Shown in pieces: positions 25,173 to 38,588 of a stretch of DNA of 64,000 nt. Origin of the DNA: Pseudorasbora parva (Eukaryota > Chordata > Actinopteri > Cypriniformes > Gobionidae); NCBI RefSeq assembly GCF_024679245.1, contig NC_090176.1, forward strand, positions 26,109,546 to 26,173,545, in the 5' to 3' direction. The notes below the pieces were generated by a model. It made no database searches. It was not told the origin of the DNA and saw only the letters and a list, made by a program, of their open reading frames with translations. The position numbers and the translations under genes are program-made. Positions within the stretch are counted from its first letter, which is position 1, and each line of letters starts with the position of its first letter.

Positions 25173-26220
25173 CAATCAATCAATCAATCAACTTTATTTA
25201 TATAGCGCTTTTACAATCACAATTGTGTCAAAGCAACTTCACAGTCCCCAACAGGACAATATTGCAACAAAATTAGATTTGGCTGTACAGTCGTTCTGGA
25301 GAAAACAGTGATGTTATCAGCTTATTTTAATTTATCATATAGCGACAAATGTTTCAGATCAGTATTCTAGTTTATAAAATTAAATAAAACCTAATTTATA
25401 AATTTTATTTGTATAATTAGTTGAATAACTTGATCATAATTTAAGTGTCCCCAACTGAGCAAGCCTAGCCAAAGGCGACAGTGGCAAGGAACCAAAACTC
25501 CATCAGGACATGATGGAGAAAAATAAACCTTGGGAGAAACCAGACTCAGTCGGGGTGCCAGTTCTCCTCTGGCCTATTAACACACCGTGTATGATTATTA
25601 TTCTGGCAACCTTACAGATCAGAAATCATATTAGATCAGAATATTACAAATTTCAGGGTATCACGCAATAGACAGGTTTATTTTGGATGGTGCGTCGATT
25701 ACACAAGAATATGAATACTTGAAAGATCGGAGTTATTGCGCCGGAGGCGGGTTTTTTGAGCATGACGTGCCGGTGAGGCAAATTCAGAGGAGACACCAAT
25801 TGACACGGTCTCAGCAGACACTCCACCATCTGATCTGGACACAGCCCGGATACGGGATAAACCTCGGGATAAACAGAGAGACTAACATTAGCGTAGATGC
25901 CACTCTTTTTATGATGTAACGAGTACATCAGGTGTTATGGGAAGTGTTCCCAGTTCTGGCTGACCTAGTTAATGCAGTCTAACAATCAGTCAATTAATTT
26001 GAATTATGAACGTTAAAAATGTTCTATGTGTATGCCATTGTAAAGAAATGCATTTTAAGTCTAGATTTAAACTGACAGAGTGTGTCTGCTTCCCAAACAA
26101 TACTAGGAAGACTATTCCAGAGTTTAGGTGCTTAGTAGGAAAAGGATCGACCGCCTGCAGTTGATTAAGATATTCTAGGTATTATCAACTGGCCAGAGTT
26201 TTGAGACTGCAATAAACATG
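25173..26220. repeat. Dispersed retroelement-like fish repeat
   Basis: It starts with an ATCA tandem run, then CTTTATTTATATAGCGCTTT and TGTGTCAAAGCAACTTCACA, a widely dispersed sequence in fish. Later blocks include GCAAGGAACCAAAACTCCAT, CCTTGGGAGAAACCAGACTC and GCCAGTTCTCCTCTGGCC. The reading frames inside are short and not conserved. I do not assign the class with confidence. Confidence 0.6.
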
Positions 26221-26488
26221 ATGGAGTATAATGTGTGGAGTATAATGTGATGGATCGTCAATGTCACGTGATTTCAGCAGTTTGGCGTTTTGACATGCGA
26301 TACAAATCATCTTTTTTTTTAAAGTAGAAAATAATATTTATGTAAAGATATATATTAAATTAAAAAGTGTTTAAAAGTGCACGACCCTTCTCGCCTACAA
26401 CTTTTCTTAAGTGGAAGGAAAAGTTTAAGTTTCCCCTCGTGCAACCGATAGGGCCTATAAAGAGATGTATTAAAATAAAAATAGCTTG

Positions 26489-27181
26489 AAGGGTTACTTC
26501 AGTGATTAGCATATGGCTTTGTATCAGTAGAAACCCTGGAGTATATTCAAAAGATTGTCTCTCTCCCCCCTCCTCATATCGAGTTTTATGCATTTTATTT
26601 CTGGAAAATCTCCTCCAATGACTCAAATATCGTCAATTTGCGTCATCTGAGGAATTTTTGGCCAGAGGCTAAAGACTACAGCCAGCAGAAGGAGCCATTT
26701 CCACAGGTTTTCAACCGCGCATGGGGGATGGAAGATCGCACTCACAGCACTCAGCTAACAGCTGCAGCTGTATTCACGCACATTCATGTGCGGCCGGTGG
26801 AGCTAAGTGAGTGTTTCAACTTCTCAAATTAATTTCTAAGAAAGTTAAGCTTCCAAAGGCATGAACTGAAACCGCGCCAGACTGAACACACACTGTGAAT
26901 GTATGCCTCGAGCGCAGTCGCGTTTACCTCAGCTCTCATCACGAGAGCTCATTCAGCTCATTCATCATGGTGAATGTAATCTGACTCCTGTGCTTGTGCT
27001 GACACTCCCTCAGCAGCTAAATCACATTATATTGAACAGATACGCTCAGTTTTTAATAGTAGTGTCTATTCTCTTACTGAACTGATTTTATGAACGTGGT
27101 CGCGGTGGGAAAGTTATCCAGTAATCTAGTAGGTGGCTTTGGCAATGGCCTCATAGGGAGCGAAGCATTCTGGGAATTGTG
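26489..27181 (-). mobile_element. TTAA-bounded inverted-repeat element, copy 3, reverse orientation
   Basis: It starts AGGGTTACTTCAGTGATTAG, the reverse complement of the right end of copy 2 (32154-32865). It continues in reverse through ATCGTCAATTTGCGTCATCT, a GGCATGAACTGAAACCGCG segment and CATTCTGGGAATTG. The other end is cut off at a TG/TA microsatellite at 27181. Confidence 0.8.
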
Positions 27182-27207
27182 TGTGTCTGTGTGTGTGTAT
27201 ATATATA

Positions 27208-27823
27208 CACTCGATTACAAAAATTAATCTAATTAATTAGAGGCTTTGTAATTAATTAATTGAAATTAATCGCATTTTAATTGCATATAAATATTTGACC
27301 TGAGAACAGTGAGAAGTAATTTTTCACATGGATTTTTATTATACCATTGACTGAATACACTGAAGCTTATGAAATGACTGAATGCATAAGCTTAATCAAC
27401 AAAATATTGTTTATTTATTTCAGTCCAGCAGACCAGTGCAATGTTTGCCATTAAGTGTAGCAAAAGCATATTTGTGATATTTGAGGCTCGATGTGCGGCG
27501 GTGATACGCAAATTCCTTGTTGTATAGGTTGCACACAACCATGCTCTTGTCGACGCTTAAATCCTTTCGTTTTTAAAACAAAATTTCCCATCCACGGGGC
27601 CAAGCAAAGTGGTCTCATCAGCTTCTTCGTTCATGTTCATTGTTGTCGTGACTTATGAACGCTACGCTAGTTGGTGTTGCAGTATAATCGGTCCGTCGAA
27701 ACACATTCATTGAAAAACGTTCTGCAGTGCAAAAATAAGTGTGGTTAAAAAAATGTATTTATTTTTTGCATAGTTAATCCTAATTAACGCGTTAAAGTCC
27801 CGTAATTAATTAATCTTAAGACG
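27208..27823 (-). mobile_element. hAT-derived element with BED remnant, copy B
   Basis: It is a close copy of 7826-8474: ACTCGATTACAAAAATTAAT at the left, the CAGTCCAGCAGACCAGTGCA and TTCCCATCCACGGGGCC segments, and TTAACGCGTTAAAGTCCCG near the right. It has small deletions relative to copy A and no open frame across the BED segment. It lies directly against copy 3 of the TTAA element, separated by TG/TA repeats (27181-27206). Confidence 0.75.
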
Positions 27824-29370
27824 AGTAGGCACTAGCTTGTTGCGATTTGTCCCATTAGTGGAGTTTTTTTGCAGAATTATGAGTAATGTTGTTTATGGTA
27901 TTCCACATTTATTTAAGAAAATAGCTGAACTAATACAGACTGATGGCTTTAACAACAAACCAAACAACCTTGTAGCTCACAGTAGGTCTTTAATAGTTTA
28001 AAAGTTATCATTGTTATCATTCACTCAGTCATTCGTGCTAGTGAAATAAATATAATCGCAGTTGGACTCAGCAAATATTGTATATAATTAATTAAATATT
28101 TAGTAAACAAAGCCATTGAACTGAGGGCATTTATATTGCTATCGGTGCTTTGGTAATGTTGTTGAATTATCAACAACAGTGAGTTGTACAGTGAATTGCC
28201 ATGACAATTACAGCTGTTTGGGATTTGTAAGATGCTATTTGCGAAGAGCAAATGTCGCAGATGAAATATTTCAGAGCTGAGCATAACGTAATGCTCTAAT
28301 AATGTATTTACTATAACAATATTACAGGCTGGAAAATAACAGCTTTAGTATTAAATTATATTTCCAGGATATCAATGACCTTCTGAGCATCATACACATG
28401 CAGAATCATATTCAGGTTGTGGAGGTGCAGACAATGATAATGAAAGGAAGAGGAGGGAAATGGATGACTAAGGGAGTTGTGTCAAGACAAGGGATTAGAA
28501 CGAGAGAATATGGCCTTAGTCGGATGGTGCTTTTGACTTTTCCATTCATTTTTGGTATTTATGACCTCATTTGCTTAATTCCCATCAGCCACCAGCCTCG
28601 CCGAAATCTCCAATTATATGCGCATCTCGGTACTGCCCAACAAATTGCGTTCCCTAGGTGGTTAATATTTTCTTAATGATGCGTGTGATTTTCTGTTTGA
28701 CTGTGGAGTACATGGGGAAGTATACACAAGCTTCTCAGCATGTGAGTTTAGTGCTCGTGGCGCATGTGTGTATGGGTTTTGTCTAGAGATCTATCAGTTC
28801 ATGACCCACTGTGCTGGTAATGATGTAATGAGTGGTGGGGATGAGACCTGAGGCATGTTGTCTTCTCCGTGGTGACTTCATATACGGCTGCAGAGGGGCG
28901 ACTGCGGCGCGGCTCGGCTCGGCTCAGGCAGGTGGCAAGCACCGCTCTCTCCTGCAATGCAGAGACAAAGCAGTTTAACACTGGGGTTTAGGCTTTTCTC
29001 ATCTGCGTGCAAAGTATGCCAGTTGTGCGCGAATACATCCCAAGCATGTGCTAAACGCTGATGCATGCACAGTGCTAGACACTTAGTCATGCGTTTTTCC
29101 CTTAAATGTCTCACTTTGACACATTTCTGGTAAAGCCTGTAATGCATTCAACCGTCTGTGTTCAAATGGCCTCTTTTCTGCGAACAGTGCAGATGTAACT
29201 TTTATAGCTAAGGCTTATTAAATCGCTGAAATGTGTGACTACTTGAAGAGGGAATTTGTTCATTTTGTGGAGAGAAATATGCATGTATAAAATACAAATG
29301 TAATCAGTAAAAATAAATACAGTGGCATACATGTATGTGTATATTTTTAATGTGTATATTTATAATCAAA

Positions 29371-29490
29371 TGTTTTTGATCTGTACGATTTTTAATATTT
29401 TTAGAAGACATCTCTTATGCTCACCAAGGCTGCATTTATTTGATTAAAAATACAACAATCCAGTAATATTGTGAAATATTATTAATACTA
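29371..29490 (-). repeat. Fragment of the dispersed repeat, reverse orientation
   Basis: The string CTCTTATGCTCACCAAGGCT followed by GCATTTATTTGATTAAAAAT is the 3' part of the family at 6070-6520. Confidence 0.65.
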
Positions 29491-29574
29491 TTTTTTTTTA
29501 CTTACTGATCAAAAACGTTTTGATCGGCAGTGTATGTGTATATATTCCTCAATTAATGCCAAGTACACCTGGCT

Positions 29575-30227
29575 TAACTTTTCCGTCTGCAAGAGGGCAC
29601 CTATTCAAAACAAAGGCATAGTTTGATGATGCCAAGTTTGAGCTCAGAATCTTGGAACATGCTCTTCACCTCACAGCCGGTGGGAAAGAATCGGGATAGG
29701 ACTCGAGCAGAAATCATGTTCATAGATGTGATTATTAACATTACTGTAGAATGAAGCAGAGCAGGACCGAGTGTTGTGAAGCTGAGCAAGGCCGCTGGCG
29801 CGATTATTACTCAAACAGCTTGCAGGACTTTTATTATGACGGGACAGTCGCGGGCGCCATTTCTGCTTTTCCGGTCATGAGTATGAGGTAACGCAGCTCT
29901 GTCTACCGTCATGACAAAAGGATGTCATGACGTTACTATGTGCGTTTGCTCGGCGGCTGCTGTGACGCTTGTTCACACTGCTAAGAGTAAAGCATTTCTG
30001 TCAAATAAAACCGGAAACCGATGGTAACGTAGATATGACGCAGTTGACAGGCGACTCCCTCAGACGTCCTGGCTCCTTTGTTAAAATAGCAATTTTCTCA
30101 CCGTTTACAAATAGTTGGAAACATTTGGGATATTGTAAGAACTCAAATTAACTAAATATATACCACTGACTGGCCTAGTGTTTTTTTGGCTATTTTACTG
30201 CAAAAATACTACATAGTGCACCTTTAA
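29575..30227 (-). mobile_element. TTAA-type element ending TAGTGCACCTTTAA
   Basis: It shares CACCTATTCAAAACAAA, ATCATGTTCAT, GCAGAGCAGGACCGAGTGTT and TTTATTATGACGGGACAG with the element at 59290-59959, which lies in the opposite orientation. It ends at ATACTACATAGTGCACCTTT then AA, as does the short deletion derivative at 47412-47560. Confidence 0.7.
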
Positions 30228-32153
30228 ATATTATATACACAAGTTATATGCATGTGGGTGCTGTGCTGTTTTGAAATACCTGGAAAACTTCACTACAGTA
30301 CTTAGTACAGCTGCATAAAACAGGCTAATTGTATTTTCACTTCGCGTCCTCAGCCAATACACCACTTCCTGCAGATAGCAAACGCATTCAATAAGTTAGG
30401 TCATGCCAGCGCTGAGATTGAGTTGATGAATTCTTTGAGAACAGAACTCACCCTGCGTAAATTAGCATGCGCAAAATGTAGGGCTGTATGCGTTCACGCG
30501 AGGCATAGTGCAATAAATCATGCGAGTGTGTGTATAGCCTACACATCTAGCATTGTGTCTGCTTTCATGGAGCATTTCTGAGTACCACCATCTGCAAATT
30601 CAAGGAGATTCATAGTCCTTTCCAATGCTTTTAAGGCAAGATTGCTTGCAGTATGAATAGGTCTTGGTGGTCGCCTAAATTACTGTCATTGACTAGTTTA
30701 TCTAGATTTATCTGTCAGGAAACCCTAATGTTACAGGGTTTTTGTTTGAGACCTATTGACAATATATAGATGTTCAAACTTCCAACAATTTGTTTTTGAA
30801 AATATGCAGAGGGAAGCCCACAGTACTGTTCTGAAGTGACTTGTATTTATTTACTGTTCTCTTTTTAGTGTTACAAGGCTTACTTTGAGTTAGCACGTTT
30901 CCAGCTGGCACAGAAAGAAAATGCTGCAATCCCTCCCAACTGACTGACTGATTCAAGCTCAATTCCTGCTGCTTTTCCCGCTCTGCCAGGGTTCTGCTGG
31001 GATTTAACTTTTAATAGATGAGAAGATGCCAAGCGCAGGTGGGAAATCGCACGTTCTGTGCAGTCCACCAGGAATGCACGCAAGCCCTTGACATGTTGAA
31101 GGAGACCTAGAAACAAACCACTAAAAAGAGTTGGAAAAGAAATGGAAAATGGAGTTTGAGAAGGAGAAAAAGTGGAACAAAAGTCATAACATACCAGTGT
31201 TGGGGAAGCTTGAGCTGAATCAAAACATACTCATAAATGGCCCTATTTGATAGAAGGCATATAATAATAGTATTTAAAAATTGCAGGCATGAGCGCAGTG
31301 ACTCAAATTATTATGATTATTTTTCTCATGCAACTAATTGCTGTTAACTGGAAGAGCTTCTCTGGTTTTAAAATAGCTGAGCTGCAGTGTTTCCACTGAA
31401 AAATTTAGTTAAGTCAGTGACATTGTTTGTTTTTTTAGTCGGTTACTCTCTAACATGATACCGACCCTGTCCTTGCCGCACTACATGCAGATTGCCGTGC
31501 CCCATGAGTCTCTGCAGCATTAAAATGGTGCAAGAGTCTGTGTGTCTGAGAAACAGGGATCACTCCTCTCCCTCGGCATCACAACTACAGCTATTCATCA
31601 AAGTGCTGTGACTCAGTAAATATTCATCAGCCACTTACCGGTGACTGACAGCAAGCACAGCACACAGCAAACACAAAATTACATACGGAGCAGAGATAGA
31701 AGATCGCAGGAGGGAGGCAGAGATTTGGCGAAAAAGGAGACACTGTGATGGAAATAAGCTGTTGAAATGTCTGTGCAGTTATTCATTAAGAGATCATGAG
31801 AGACAGACAGACACTAGTGTGCCCTTGAGAGCTGAATGTACGTGACTTGAGTGTCGATGGGTTATTTTGACCAGAGCACCTGTACGTGTGTGTGTGTGTG
31901 TGTGTTACATTGTGAAAAGAGCACATAGTGCCTTCAAACTCTTCCTCAAGTTGCAGCCAGACACAAAATTTCCGAATGATTTTTGTATTATTATTGCATC
32001 AAAGTGTAAAAGACTCTTTTGGAGGCCAATAAATTGCCTTGAAACTTTTTTTTATTTTTTTTATTTTTTTATTTTTTAGACTTGAGCGAAGTTGTAAAAT
32101 ATATTTTGGTCATGGAGGAAAATTATCTTGTAACTCTTAGCATAAGATTCTCA

Positions 32154-32865
32154 TTAAAGGGGTACTTCAGCGCTGGAAAGATGAATCTGTATTTAAACTG
32201 GGTCATTAATATAGTAGAAATTTGAAATTATTTTTGAATTTGGTGCTTTCTAGACTGAGAAAAGACAGAAAATTGATTTTTGTCTCATGGGGATGAAAGA
32301 CTCCAATTCCCAGAATGCTTCGTTGCCCTGTGAGTCTCACAGCAATAACTCAGATTAGGAGTCAGATTACATTTAACATCATAAATGAGCTGATGAGCTC
32401 TCGTGATGAGAGCTGAGGTAATCGCGACCACATTCGCGGCATACATTCACAGTGTGTGTTCAGTCTGGCGCGTTTTCAGTTCATGCCTTTGGAAGCTTAA
32501 CTTTCATAGAAATTAATTTGAGAAGTTAAAACACTTACATTGCTTAGCATTCGTTTAAATTAATGCCTGCAGCTGCGAGCTGAGCTGTGAGCTGAGCTGT
32601 GAGTGTGATCTTCCATCCCCCATACGCAAGTTGAAAACATGAGGAAATAGCTCCCTCTGCTGGCTGTAGTCTTTAGCCTCTGGCCAAACATTTCAAAGAT
32701 GACGCAAATATCGTCAATTTGCGTCACGGGAGGAATTTTCCAGAAATAACATGCATAAATCTCTCATCTCAGGGGGATATGAGGGGGGGAGCACAATCAT
32801 TTGAATATACTCCAGGGTTTCTACTGATACAAAGCCATATGCTAATCGCTGAAGTAACCCTTTAA
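32154..32865 (+). mobile_element. TTAA-bounded inverted-repeat element, copy 2 (intact ends)
   Basis: TTAA followed by AGGGGTACTTCAGCG at the left is mirrored at the right by CGCTGAAGTAACCCT followed by TTAA, so it has both terminal inverted repeats and the same four bases at each flank. That is the pattern expected of piggyBac-type targets. It lacks about 170 bases kept by copies 1 and 3. It carries the unoccupied GTAGAAAT site used by the hAT insertion in copy 1. Confidence 0.8.
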
Positions 32866-33360
32866 TGGCTCACACCGAGCGGTACGGTTCAGTACGATAC
32901 GATACGGGACCGTAAACCCTGTTCTGGCTTGCGTTTCCACGGCAACAGTATGCTTACAATAGGTGTGGTTAGCGATCTGCACCATTCTCGAGCACAGAAG
33001 AAAGTGACACAGTAAACAACAATGAACGACATACAAAAGATCTTGTTCTTGCTTCTCGGAATGTGGCTGTTGTCACAAGATGACAACTTTCGCTTTGTTT
33101 TGAGCGAATGTTTCAGGCTGCAAGGAAAAACACAGCTGAAAAAGCACACGTGACGATTCTCTTGTCAACCATTCAATTTTCTGCAGTAAGTCTGGCTTAA
33201 CACTTTAGTGCCTGACTAATGTGCTAGGTACCCCAATGGAAGGGTGCCAAAAAAGTGGTATCGGTACAGTTCAGAATTAGGATACCATTCACAACTTCTG
33301 ACAATGGAAACAAAATTGCGTACCGTACTGAACTGTGCCGCTCGGTGGAAACGAGCCATT
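32866..33360. mobile_element. Inverted-repeat element (TGGCTC...GAGCCA)
   Basis: The left end TGGCTCACACCGAGCGGTAC and the right end GTGCCGCTCGGTGGAAACGA then GCCATTA are inverted repeats, with CGGTACGGTTCAGTACG mirrored by CGTACCGTACTGAACTG. It abuts the TTAA element directly. The target duplication is short and ambiguous (TA or TTA). Confidence 0.75.
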
Positions 33361-33916
33361 AGTGCCAAAGCAATTTATGCAATTTGATGACCTTTGAAGT
33401 ACTGTGTCCTTAATTGTGGCTCACAATCCTGTGTGACTGTTCTGGCAGCTGTCTCGTAAAGAACCAGCAGACCACTTTTGCCCTGCCACATCTGACTCCA
33501 GGCCAGGCTTTAGACCTCCGTCATTAGTGCAAGGACTTGCTTGAGTTTGTGCAGTATTATTTCAGTTTGACATGTAATGTAAATGAGGACCGACGGGTAG
33601 CTGTGGTCTGCTGATTTTAAATGGCCAGTCTACACTGTCAGATATGAAAATCTTAGCTATGATGTATAGCTTACTGTCTTGCATAAAAGGCCATTGATGT
33701 CGGACTGTCTGCCTTTGCTTTTACCCAAGATGCCTCTTCACACAACCTAACAAGCAACAGTCAACAACTACTGAAAAAAGAAAACACTCTGCACCCAGCT
33801 TTATAAAGAAAAACATATACCATCAAATGGAGAGGGATGGTCATTATTTCAGTTTTATTCTGTAGTTGTTGTTTTTTTATTCTTTGCCATTTTGCCATCT
33901 ACGAGATTGGGTAGTA

Positions 33917-34038
<122 letters not shown>

Positions 34039-34084
34039 CATCCAAAATGTTATTGTTTTTAGTTTTTTTTTTATCCATTCAATT

Positions 34085-34415
34085 GATCAAAAGTGAAGAG
34101 GAAAGACTTTTACATTGTTGCAAAAAAAGTCCTATTTTAAAATAAATGCTGTTCTTTTAAACTTTATATCCATCAAAGAATCTTGGCAAATGTTTCTACA
34201 AAAAAATACAAAAAAATAAAGGTTTCTAGAGCAGCAAATCAGCATATTAGAATGATTTTGTTAGGATCATGTGACACTGAAGTCTGGAGTAATGATGCTG
34301 AAAAATTATCTTTACCATAAGAGTTATAATTAAAAAAAAAAAAAAAAAACTTTTACAATACATCAATAAAAAAAAATGTAATTGTAATATTTCATATTAC
34401 TGTTTTCACTGCTAT
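34085..34415 (+). repeat. Dispersed repeat, + orientation
   Basis: It contains AGCAGCAAATCAGCATATTA, GGATCATGTGACACTGAAGT and CTGGAGTAATGATGCTGAAA. A poly-A run near 34334 interrupts it. Confidence 0.75.
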
Positions 34416-35150
34416 TTGGCATAAGAAAACATTAAAACACAAAAACAATTTCAAAACTTGGTGTATGTGTCCACAAAATGTATGTGAAGCACCGCTAGCT
34501 TATAGTAATCTTTAGCATTTTACTGTATTGCAGCAGATTTCATAATGTAACTGGACCGTGAGCTGTTCATTAGCTTTACTGGTGACCGTGATACTTGATG
34601 AGGCAAACGTTATTTTGTTCTTTCCCTGACACACTTAATTGGGGTGAGGTCCTAAACATGATTTTCAGTGAACTTTTCTTTTAATATCAGTGCGTGACAT
34701 TTTTCTTCTACGTCTTGGAAAATTGAGGCGGGTGGTATTAAGCACTGTAATTTTAAATCACAACTGAAAATTGGAATGGATTAATACAAGACGAAAGAAT
34801 CCTCAGGAAACCGCACAGCTCAAATATATGTGATTTTGTTTTCATTTCCAATAAACCAAACTTCAAAAGAATTCCTCAACCATGGCAGATTCACAGTACG
34901 CACACTCAAGCTTTCCAGTATTGCGTTCTCTCAATATTTACAGAATCCTGCTGCTACTTTCCACCAGCTAAGATCTGCAGAGCCTGTAGTTTCATTTGCG
35001 GCACCCACATTTCCAGTCACACTCTAGTGGGTTTGCAATCTGAGCCTGTACGGATAAGTAATGGCTAAGACTGTACGAAATAAAAGTAAATGCAGAAATG
35101 ATGGAAAAACGCAGCCGAATGCTTCCAGCAAATGTACACGCCCCCAGACA

Positions 35151-35350
<200 letters not shown>

Positions 35351-38303
35351 ACATGAGCGCTAGTGGGCCAGTCTAATGATTGAAGGCGATCACTTCTGAC
35401 AGTGCAGCGATTTGTCTGGTCAGAATATACAGTACGTTTCATGTTCTGCTTCAGATGCGTTCTCCTTGTGCTTCTCAGATTTCTCGGGGGGAGGAAATGC
35501 AGAAATAAGTTTGTGACCTTAAAAGGTTCATCTAATATCCTTAGCGTTAACTGCACTGGAGCTTGAAATTAATGTTGGATTTTCATTTCAAGAGCATCAG
35601 CGAAGTTAAGTGTCTTGGGGGAAAAGGCAAGTTGTCCATCATGAAATAGTCTGCAATACTTAACACACATGCCGCAATGTTATGATGAACCTTTGACACT
35701 GAAGGCAATGCTGGGTAGCTTCTTTTTTTTTTTTTTTTTTTTTTTTAATGAAGACAGGCTTTAAAAAAATCATAATGCCACGTTTAGAATAAATTCAAGG
35801 GAGTTTTAGAAACAACCAATCAAATATTTGATCACTATTACGCTTACTTCTTGTTAAAAACTGAGCAATAAATTGGAAAATAGGATATTTATAAATAATA
35901 CCACTACTTCAAATGACATTTTTATTTCTTCCACCAAAAGGATGTTACGTAAACATGGCATTCAGATGTGCCTTTTAGCCTTTCTACATCTGTATACTCC
36001 CAGCATTTGTCAGTAATAGTTTCATCACGCGCTGACACACCAGGAGCATGATGACTTGACCCCTCAAAACGCTAAAACCTTTCATTTCTGATTACTCATA
36101 TCAAGATGCATCTAAACAGCAACTGTGTTCACCAGCTAAACAATTGACTCCTTTCTAGAGTTCAGCATTGCTTTCGGCCTCCTGGCTGATTTGTGAAAAT
36201 TGCTCTGGAATTTTTATTTTTTTTATTTTGTTTTGTGCTCAGTCTCAATTCACTTTATGGAGTACAAGTCGGTGATCATAAAACATTCCTTGAGAGAGAT
36301 GCTGCATACAGAATAGAGCCACAATGCAATTAGGCTTTATGGTGTTTAGTTTAAACCCACAATATACGTGCCATACTGATGCTTAGGTTGAAATTGGAGC
36401 TGCTTGATTTGTGGATCTTAATTGTAGGGCTTTCTGGAGGTCTGATCTGAAGCAATTTAAAAGTGCTAAATAATTTGGTATGGCAATATTGCAATCTTCA
36501 TATAGATCTTTATATTTTAGCCTGTTTAAACACTACTGTTTAAAAGTTGGTGTTTTTTTTTTTTTTTTTTGCCAAGTGAATACTTTTATTTAGCATTGAC
36601 TAATTATCGTTAGTCAATTCCGTTGTTTTTTTTTTCACGAAAAGGATGGGTTGTCTTAACATTGACTTCCAAAAGTCCAGGAGAAGCCAAGACAGGACAC
36701 CATAACACCAGTTCTTGCCTTTGTTTTAGAACGCTCAAATTGAGTCACGGCACTCTGCCTTTGTTTAGCCATGCGTCAAAATGAAGTTACTGCGCCAACA
36801 TGCAGTTACGGCATTCCGCCTTTGCTTTACTGTCCATTAAAGTTTGCCGTGTTTAAGTTACATTGTAGCCTGTGTACTGTCATACATCTTTTCATAATGC
36901 AAAATATTCAGTCAGCGCCAGCCTGTCAGAGAATCTGGGGTTGCACCAGTGTGTACTCGAATGCCGTGACAGCGTGCGATCACTCATAAAATCAGTAGTA
37001 ACAGTTCGCAATTAAATCCATATCTTACCTTTTCTTGTAAACCCGATAAAATTCATGGCAATGAACGTCATCGGAGATGTTTAATCCACAACAATCCACA
37101 AGCATTCTGAGCATTATTCCTACTTGGCGTTCACATCAATCTAAAAGTCGTCCTTTTAGGTAGGCGATTTTCATTCAGATCTATGTTAAAACAATTCAGC
37201 TGTGTAGCCTTCTGTATCCTTTTGTACTATACAGTGTTTCCCACAGATTCGAAAGCAATGTGTGGTGGTGGCAGTGAGGGAGGTTGAAAAATATTAGAAA
37301 AATAGAAAAATATTTTAAGTGGTCATTAATGGACCATATTTATGCCATAATTATTGCATAAATAGTATTTAGTACCAAAAGATCTCCTCAAAATATTCAA
37401 TAAATATTACTAAACTAAAATATAGTTTATTTAATAACATTTATTTAATTAAAAAAATAGCTAAGGTGTACGGTCACATTTGACTATGATAGTAAGGAAT
37501 ATCTCAGGGCTAAATACAAGAAGAGCATAACATTACAATGTTGCATCTCCACCACTCTCCATTTTAAAATGACACTGTAAATGTGGTTGATGTAATAATC
37601 AATGCACACTATGCTGTACTGTTTACCAAAAATTGCTGCCTGTATAAATACCTGTATAGTAAAGCTGTTGTATGTTCAAATGTTTTGATTGACACAGCTC
37701 TGGTTTGTTTAGAATTATTATTTTAAATCCAACCGTTGCTCGTATAATGCATGTCAATGTGGTCTTATTGAAATTAGTGAGAGACGAGCTTAACCCTTGA
37801 TTAACCATCGGCACTATTTGTTATCACTTATTCCAATCCCAGGCATTTTAAATTTGTTCATCTGTGTTATCTTTGCATTCCATCATTAAATTAATATGTT
37901 TACTCAATAGAAATAGGCTTATCTTGTATTTATTTATATAATTCAGTGTCACCTAGGCTAGCAGTCAACCTGTAAGTTTTGCTGCACACCATTTGAAGAT
38001 ACTCTATACTAGAGGTATTGTCATTTTTAATGTATTAATAATGCCATCAGAATGCAAACAAAGCACATGATAGTAAAAAGAAGACAGCTATAAGTAATTG
38101 TTAAATAATCCAAAATAAATGCTATGATCTCTAGATTTTATACAGGTGTTACTATAATGATTTTGTAAATGGTGTTCAGCAACCAAATATTGATAATAGG
38201 AAAGTTACTGCCTTTTGCCTTGGCATGACTCCTCAATTTTTGCAAACAATACAAAGGCAGAGGATAGTAACTTCAAAATAGGGGTAAAAAGTCAAGTTTG
38301 AGT

Positions 38304-38588
<285 letters not shown>

